64,000 nt of DNA. It comes from Nitratidesulfovibrio sp. Its GTDB lineage: Bacteria > Desulfobacterota > Desulfovibrionia > Desulfovibrionales > Desulfovibrionaceae. This document shows, piece after piece, positions 59,860 through 64,000 of this stretch; positions within the stretch are counted from its first letter, which is position 1, and each line of letters begins with the position of its first letter. The notes under the pieces were generated by a model. That model saw only the letters and a list, made by a program, of their open reading frames with translations, did not search any database and had not been told where the DNA came from. A program made the position numbers and the translations under genes. The stretch is taken from positions 1 to 64,000 of the forward strand of contig NZ_JBDXXH010000003.1 in assembly GCF_040373385.1 (NCBI RefSeq), in the 5' to 3' direction.

Positions 59860-60603
59860 ATGCAACGCTCGCTGACCTTCAACATCTTCCGCCACAACCC
59901 GCAGGACCCGGCGTCCGTGCCGCACATGGACACCTACAAGCTGGACGAGACGGACAGCATGACGCTGTTCATCGCCCTGCACCGCCTGCGCGAAGAACAG
60001 GACCCCTCGCTGAAGTTCGACTTCTGCTGCCGCGCCGGGGTGTGCGGCTCGTGCGCCATGGTCATCAACGGGCGGCCCGGTCTTGCCTGCCACACCAAGA
60101 CGCGCGACCTGCCGGACACCATCACCCTGTTGCCCCTGCCGGTGTTCAAGCTGGTGGGCGACCTGGCGGTGGATACGGGCACGTGGTTCCGCGCCATGTA
60201 CCAGCGCACCGAATCGTGGATTCACACCCGCGCGGAATTCGAGCCCGCCGCGCAGGAAGCGCGCATGGAAAACGAGGTGGCCAACGCCATCTATGAACTG
60301 GACCGGTGCATCGAATGCGGCTGCTGCGTGGCCGCCTGCGGCACCGCCAACCTGCGGCCCGACTTCCTGGCCCCGGCAGGGTTCATCCGCGTGGCGCGCT
60401 TTGCCGCCGACCCGCGCGACCAGCGCACCGACGCGGACTTCTACGAGATCATCGGTTCCGACGAGGGCATCTTTGGCTGCATGGGCCTGCTGGCCTGCGA
60501 GGATGTCTGTCCCAAGCATCTGCCGTTGCAGAACCAGTTGGGCTATCTGCGGCGCAAGATGGGCCTGACCGTGCTGAAAAAGCTGCTGCCGTTCGGGGGG
60601 TAG
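59860..60603 (+). CDS. frdB: Fumarate reductase / succinate dehydrogenase iron-sulfur subunit
   Basis: The 247-residue electron-transfer subunit has three clusters: a [2Fe-2S] site CCRAGVCGSCAMVING with the fourth ligand in LACHTK, a [4Fe-4S] site CIECGCCVAAC and a [3Fe-4S] site CMGLLACEDVCPK. Length and order are standard. The ATG at 59860 has GAGGGGG eight bases upstream and is 14 bases from frdA. Confidence 0.95.
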   Translation: MQRSLTFNIFRHNPQDPASVPHMDTYKLDETDSMTLFIALHRLREEQDPSLKFDFCCRAGVCGSCAMVINGRPGLACHTKTRDLPDTITLLPLPVFKLVGDLAVDTGTWFRAMYQRTESWIHTRAEFEPAAQEARMENEVANAIYELDRCIECGCCVAACGTANLRPDFLAPAGFIRVARFAADPRDQRTDADFYEIIGSDEGIFGCMGLLACEDVCPKHLPLQNQLGYLRRKMGLTVLKKLLPFGG

Positions 60604-61378
60604 TGGGGCAGGGAAGGATAGGGAAAGGGCCGACGCATGGCCTGAAGCCCTTGGTAACTACGGAGCGTGCGGCTCGGCATAGTTGGGCCGCCTCCGGCGT
60701 GGGGTAGGGGGGCACGCGCTGCGGTCGCCATCCGTAAGGCGCGCAAGCGCGCCAACGGCTGCCGCTTAGCGAGGCCCCCCTACCAACCCCCGCGCTTCGG
60801 GGGCTGCGCCCGCGTTGCGATCTTCATCCGTAATGTCCGCGCGTTGCGCGTTCATAACGGCTGAAGTCCGATCCCCCGGCCTCATGCGCGCATTCCCTGT
60901 GCCGGGCAGCTTCCCTGCGGCGCAGGGCGCCTTCGGGTGATCTGCCCGGCGGGAATGCCATGCGCGCGGTGCTCCCGCCGCCTTGGCCCCACGCGTGCGC
61001 GTGCCCTGTCCGTAGCGTTGTTCCCGGTGCGCCCGCCACGCCGGAGCTTCCGCCGCATGCGCGGCGGCGATCTCCGGCGGCGGGCGCAATCCGTTCGGCG
61101 GTTGGCGCTGCCGGGTGAAGCGGGAAAGATCGTATGCCCTCATGGCTTGCGCTGTTGTGCGGTTGCGGTGTTGCGTTGCGGTTGCCCCGGCCCGTTCCGT
61201 GCGCGGGCATCCGGGCGATGCCCTGCCGTGTTGCGGTGGGCACTCAAGGCTTGCTAGGGTGGCGTTGCGGCAGCAGATCGGGCCGCACGGACGCTGCGTC
61301 CGCAACCGAATCGAAAGTATGGAGGAGCGGGGCCATCCCCCGGTTCTCCCCCGTTCATACCGGACAAAGGAGCCAGAC
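60604..61378. other. Intergenic region between frdB and fumarase alpha, with repeats
   Basis: 775 bases without a convincing gene. 60717-60866 holds palindromic repeat copies (listed separately). A CCCCCG...CGGGGG hairpin lies near 60788-60803. GTTGCG-rich sequence near 61150-61190 shows no clear function. Confidence 0.5.
60717..60866. repeat. Palindromic repeat pair related to the A family cores
   Basis: Two units with the same frame GCGRTC-N2-CATCCGTAA...AACGGCTG: 60717-60767, with a GGCGCGC-AA-GCGCGCC hairpin at its centre, and 60812-60866, with a CGCGC-based hairpin. They match the palindromic cores of copies A1 and A2, but the A end modules are absent, so the core can occur on its own. 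Confidence 0.7.
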
Positions 61379-62218
61379 ATGCGCCGCATACCGGCGACAC
61401 GAGTTGTGGAGGAAGTGGCGCGGCTGTGCGTGGAGTGCAACCGCTACCTGCCCAAGGATGTGCGGTGGGCCTTCTGCAAGGCGCAGGCGGCGGAGGACAG
61501 CGACGTCGCCAAAGAGGTGTTCCGGCAACTGCTGGAAAACGCCGACCTTGCGGCCACCACCGGCCTGCCGCTGTGTCAGGACACGGGGCTGGCCGTCTTT
61601 TTCGTGGAACTGGGCGAGGACTGTCGCGTGGACGGCATGACCCTGCGCGAGGCCATCACCGAGGGTGTGCGCATCGGCTATGCCGAGGGCTTTCTGCGCA
61701 AGTCCGCCTGCGACCCCCTGACCCGCAAGAACACCGGCGACAACACCCCGGCGGTCATCCACATGGACCTTGTGCCCGGCGATCGGCTGCGCATTGCCTT
61801 CATGGCCAAGGGCGGCGGCAGCGAGAACATGTCGCGCGTGACCATGCTGGCCCCCGCGCAGGGGTGGCAGGGCATCAAGGACTTTGTGGTGCAGCGCGTG
61901 CGCGAGGCGGGGCCGAACCCCTGCCCACCCACCATCATCGGCGTGGGCGTGGGCGGCACCTTCGACTATGCGCCCATCCTGGCAAAAAAGGCGCTGCTGC
62001 GCCCGCTGACGGACATCCACCCCGACCCGGACATGGCCGCCAAGGAAGCGGAACTGCTGGCCGCCATCAACGAACTGGGCATCGGCCCCATGGGCCTTGG
62101 CGGCAAGGCCACCTGTCTTGGCGTGAAGATGGCTTTTGCCCCGTGCCATCTGGCCAGCCTGCCGCTGGCCGTGAACGTGCAGTGTCATTCGGCCCGGCAC
62201 GGCGAGATAGAACTGTAG
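61379..62218 (+). CDS. Class I fumarate hydratase, alpha subunit
   Basis: The 279-residue subunit belongs to the iron-sulfur (class I) fumarase/tartrate dehydratase family, which hydrates fumarate to malate. Features: ATTGLPLCQDTGLAVFF with a cluster cysteine, RKNTGDNTPAVIH, AKGGGSENMSR, IIGVGVGGTFDYAP and GPMGLGGKATCLGVK. The ATG at 61379 has AAAGGAG upstream. The beta subunit follows after a 297-base gap. Together with frdCAB upstream it forms a succinate-fumarate-malate block. Confidence 0.94.
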   Translation: MRRIPATRVVEEVARLCVECNRYLPKDVRWAFCKAQAAEDSDVAKEVFRQLLENADLAATTGLPLCQDTGLAVFFVELGEDCRVDGMTLREAITEGVRIGYAEGFLRKSACDPLTRKNTGDNTPAVIHMDLVPGDRLRIAFMAKGGGSENMSRVTMLAPAQGWQGIKDFVVQRVREAGPNPCPPTIIGVGVGGTFDYAPILAKKALLRPLTDIHPDPDMAAKEAELLAAINELGIGPMGLGGKATCLGVKMAFAPCHLASLPLAVNVQCHSARHGEIEL

Positions 62219-62515
62219 GTAGGGCTGCGGGCCGGGCCGTGCGCCGGGCGGCGGGGAGGACCGTGCGGTGAGCGGACTAGCCGCAACCCTGCGGACGCTT
62301 TCCTGCAAGTGGTCGGCAAGCTGCGCAACCGTTGCGGGCCTGTTGTTGCTGCATGATGCTGGATTGCGAATCGCCCCGACGCGGGTGCCGCGCACGGTGC
62401 AGATGTCTGCGCATCGCTGACCGACGCGGGGTGCGGCAACGCAATCGCCCGCCATCCTCAATAGCCCCATTGCGGTCCCGCCTCGGGACATGTACGGAAA
62501 TACAAGGAACCAGAT
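62219..62515. other. Gap between fumarase alpha and beta genes
   Basis: 297 bases with no recognised gene or terminator. The two subunit genes are usually adjacent, so this spacer is longer than expected. Confidence 0.4.
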
Positions 62516-63043
62516 ATGGCTACCCACCACCTTACCACCCCCCTGACCGACGAGGCCGTGGCGCAACTGCGCAGCGGCGACGTGGTCTTTCTGTCCGGCA
62601 CCATCTACACCGCGCGCGATGCGGCCCACCGCCGTCTGGCCGAATCGCTGGATCGGGGCGAAGACCTGCCCTTCGACCTGCGCGGCGCGGTGATCTACTA
62701 CGTTGGCCCCAGCCCGGCCCCGCCCGGACGGCCCATCGGCTCTGCCGGTCCCACCACCAGCTACCGCATGGACAGCTACGCCCCGCGCCTGCACGCGCTG
62801 GGGCTGAAGGCAACCATAGGCAAAGGACGCCGCAACACCGAAGTGCGCGACGCCCTGAAAGAACATACTGCCGTCTACCTGGGGGCGACAGGCGGCGCGG
62901 GCGCGCTGCTTTCGCAGTGCATCACTGCCGCCACCGTCATCGCCTACGACGACCTTGGTCCGGAAGCCATCCGTGAATTGACCGTGAAGGATTTCCCCCT
63001 GCTGGTCATTAATGACTGTGTGGGTGGGGAGTTGTATGTGTGA
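62516..63043 (+). CDS. Class I fumarate hydratase, beta subunit
   Basis: The 175-residue subunit matches the C-terminal domain of class I fumarases: LTTPLTDEAVAQLRSGDVVFLSGTIYTARDAAH, VIYYVGPSPAPPGRPIGSAGPTTSYRMD and KGRRNTEVRDALKE, followed by GATGGAGALLS. It completes the active site with the alpha subunit. AAGGA precedes the ATG. It is the last gene with the host's high-GC composition; the next gene begins eight bases after its stop. Confidence 0.94.
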   Translation: MATHHLTTPLTDEAVAQLRSGDVVFLSGTIYTARDAAHRRLAESLDRGEDLPFDLRGAVIYYVGPSPAPPGRPIGSAGPTTSYRMDSYAPRLHALGLKATIGKGRRNTEVRDALKEHTAVYLGATGGAGALLSQCITAATVIAYDDLGPEAIRELTVKDFPLLVINDCVGGELYV

Positions 63044-63050
63044 GGGTAGT

Positions 63051-64000
63051 ATGATGAATTCGAAATTTAAAATTCCAGTTCAGCATAGAATTGAGTCTGT
63101 TGATATAAATGGTCTATTTGGGAGAAGGAGTTACCGAATTATATTTGATGGAGGAATTAGAATTATTGTTGGTGAAAATGGATCTGGAAAAACAACAATA
63201 CTAAATATTGTTCATGCAGCAATAACTGGAAATGTAAATAAGCTGCTACGATATGATTTTAAGAGTGTAAAAGTAAATTATGTAGATGGGGGAAAATACG
63301 ATTTTGTACCAAAGGCTTATAAACGTAGCGGTAAGGATGTGTCGAATGTGAGTAAGATTTTTGAAAGTTTTAGGCACTTGCTGTCAACAGATGATTATTA
63401 TGTGCTGTCAAGATTTATAGATCATGGGTTTGTTTCAGATATACACAAGAAAAGAATATATCACATGATGGATAAATACCCTCATATTGCTGGTGTTGTA
63501 ATGGAGCATTTTGAATTGTTCTCTGGTGGTAAGGGGCAGAGTGTTCAAGGGAGAGGGGTGAAGTGTATTGACAAAAATAGTGTGTTGTATTTCCCGACGT
63601 ATCGAAGGATCGAAGATGATTTGAGTAAAATAGGCGTCGAGGGAGGGGTGAAGGGTAAGTTTGCTTCGATCGAGTTTGGTATGGGTGACGTGGTTTCGAT
63701 GATAGATGAGATGACTTCTAATATAAAGACCTCTTCCGTGGCTCAGTTTCATGACGTTTCGGGTGATATGCTTAATAACTTAGCTAGTGGCGAAGCGGAA
63801 ATTGATAAAATTTCGTTTATGGCTGATGTAAAGAATATTGATGTTGTCATGGCACGGCTGGGGAAGAGAATTAATCATGACGCAATAAGTTTGATTAAAG
63901 AATCAATAAGCACAGGGGAAATATTTTCAGATAAATACTTCACGATAGCTTTTTTGCTCGGGAAATTGCTTTCTGCATATTCAAAGCAAAAGGATAAAGA
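63051..64000 (+). CDS. AT-rich P-loop ATPase gene, truncated by the window edge
   Basis: An open frame of 316 codons runs to the last base without a stop. It starts MMNSKFKIPVQHRIESVDIN and has a Walker A GENGSGKTT at residues 41-49, set in IRIIVGENGSGKTTILNIVH as in SMC/RecF/OLD-like AAA ATPases. VLYFPTYRRIEDDLSKIG follows near residue 185. No Walker B or signature is reached before the edge. Codon use is strongly AT-rich, unlike every other gene here. GAGG lies before the ATG. Such ATPases occur in anti-phage systems with a second effector gene; that role is inference. Confidence 0.8.
   Translation, partial: MMNSKFKIPVQHRIESVDINGLFGRRSYRIIFDGGIRIIVGENGSGKTTILNIVHAAITGNVNKLLRYDFKSVKVNYVDGGKYDFVPKAYKRSGKDVSNVSKIFESFRHLLSTDDYYVLSRFIDHGFVSDIHKKRIYHMMDKYPHIAGVVMEHFELFSGGKGQSVQGRGVKCIDKNSVLYFPTYRRIEDDLSKIGVEGGVKGKFASIEFGMGDVVSMIDEMTSNIKTSSVAQFHDVSGDMLNNLASGEAEIDKISFMADVKNIDVVMARLGKRINHDAISLIKESISTGEIFSDKYFTIAFLLGKLLSAYSKQKDK

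Noticed and set aside
63435..63752. 105-codon minus-strand frame in the AT-rich end
   Set aside because: It is antisense to the continuous 316-codon ATPase frame, which has a Walker A motif and a ribosome-binding site.

Overview
The window is high-GC throughout (roughly two thirds G+C by eye) except for its last ~950 bases. Gene content points to a sulfate-reducing deltaproteobacterium of the Desulfovibrionaceae, most like Desulfovibrio/Nitratidesulfovibrio vulgaris. The evidence is a NrfHA cytochrome c nitrite reductase, an archaeal-type split glutamate synthase, a Wolinella-type diheme fumarate reductase next to a two-subunit class I fumarase, a Mop-type molybdopterin-binding protein and a nickel ABC importer. 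This is inferred from gene families only; no database search was possible.

Layout. 1-7.6 kb: ABC-F ATPase, Nudix hydrolase, YdcZ-type transporter, aspartate-semialdehyde dehydrogenase, class IV aminotransferase and a GT4 glycosyltransferase, separated by gaps that carry copies of a dispersed repeat. 8.2-10.5 kb: a 21-residue membrane protein convergent with nrfHA. 11.2-16.6 kb: a three-gene glutamate synthase (glutaminase, ferredoxin-FMN synthase, and a GXGXG/flavin oxidoreductase/ferredoxin fusion). 16.9-21.1 kb: two cysteine-rich exported proteins, then a four-lipoprotein operon of the CsgG/DUF4810/DUF799 type. 21.4-26.5 kb: two glycosyltransferase-like proteins and a soluble protein with a duplicated Cache-like module. 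26.9-33.5 kb: nickel importer nikA-nikB-nikCD-nikE, with NikC and NikD fused into one protein, divergent from mop. 33.8-46.7 kb: tRNA-Phe, an unknown gene with an SDR dehydrogenase, an HPP membrane protein, a phenylacetate-CoA-ligase-like enzyme, a ChaN/PDZ lipoprotein, an orphan HicB, mutM, comEC, murA and tRNA-His. 47-56.7 kb: a hybrid histidine kinase, murJ, a PAS-GGDEF-EAL protein, bacteriohemerythrin, exonuclease III and a 63-residue protein. 57.4-63.0 kb: frdCAB and the fumarase alpha and beta genes, which together interconvert succinate, fumarate and malate.

At 63,051, eight bases after the fumarase beta stop, composition falls abruptly to AT-rich. A P-loop ATPase gene starts there and runs off the window. 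This looks like the edge of a horizontally acquired island, possibly of defence type, and is the best lead for an undescribed system, although only its first gene is visible.

Two themes recur. First, modular intergenic repeats (2209-2494, 3598-3815, 6372-6440, 13984-14092, 40352-40560, 60717-60866) share end modules but differ in the middle; one appears to supply the start codon and N-terminus of the Nudix gene. Second, many housekeeping proteins (MutM, ComEC, MurJ, ChaN, NikCD, the hybrid kinase) carry low-complexity in-frame insertions in linkers or loops.
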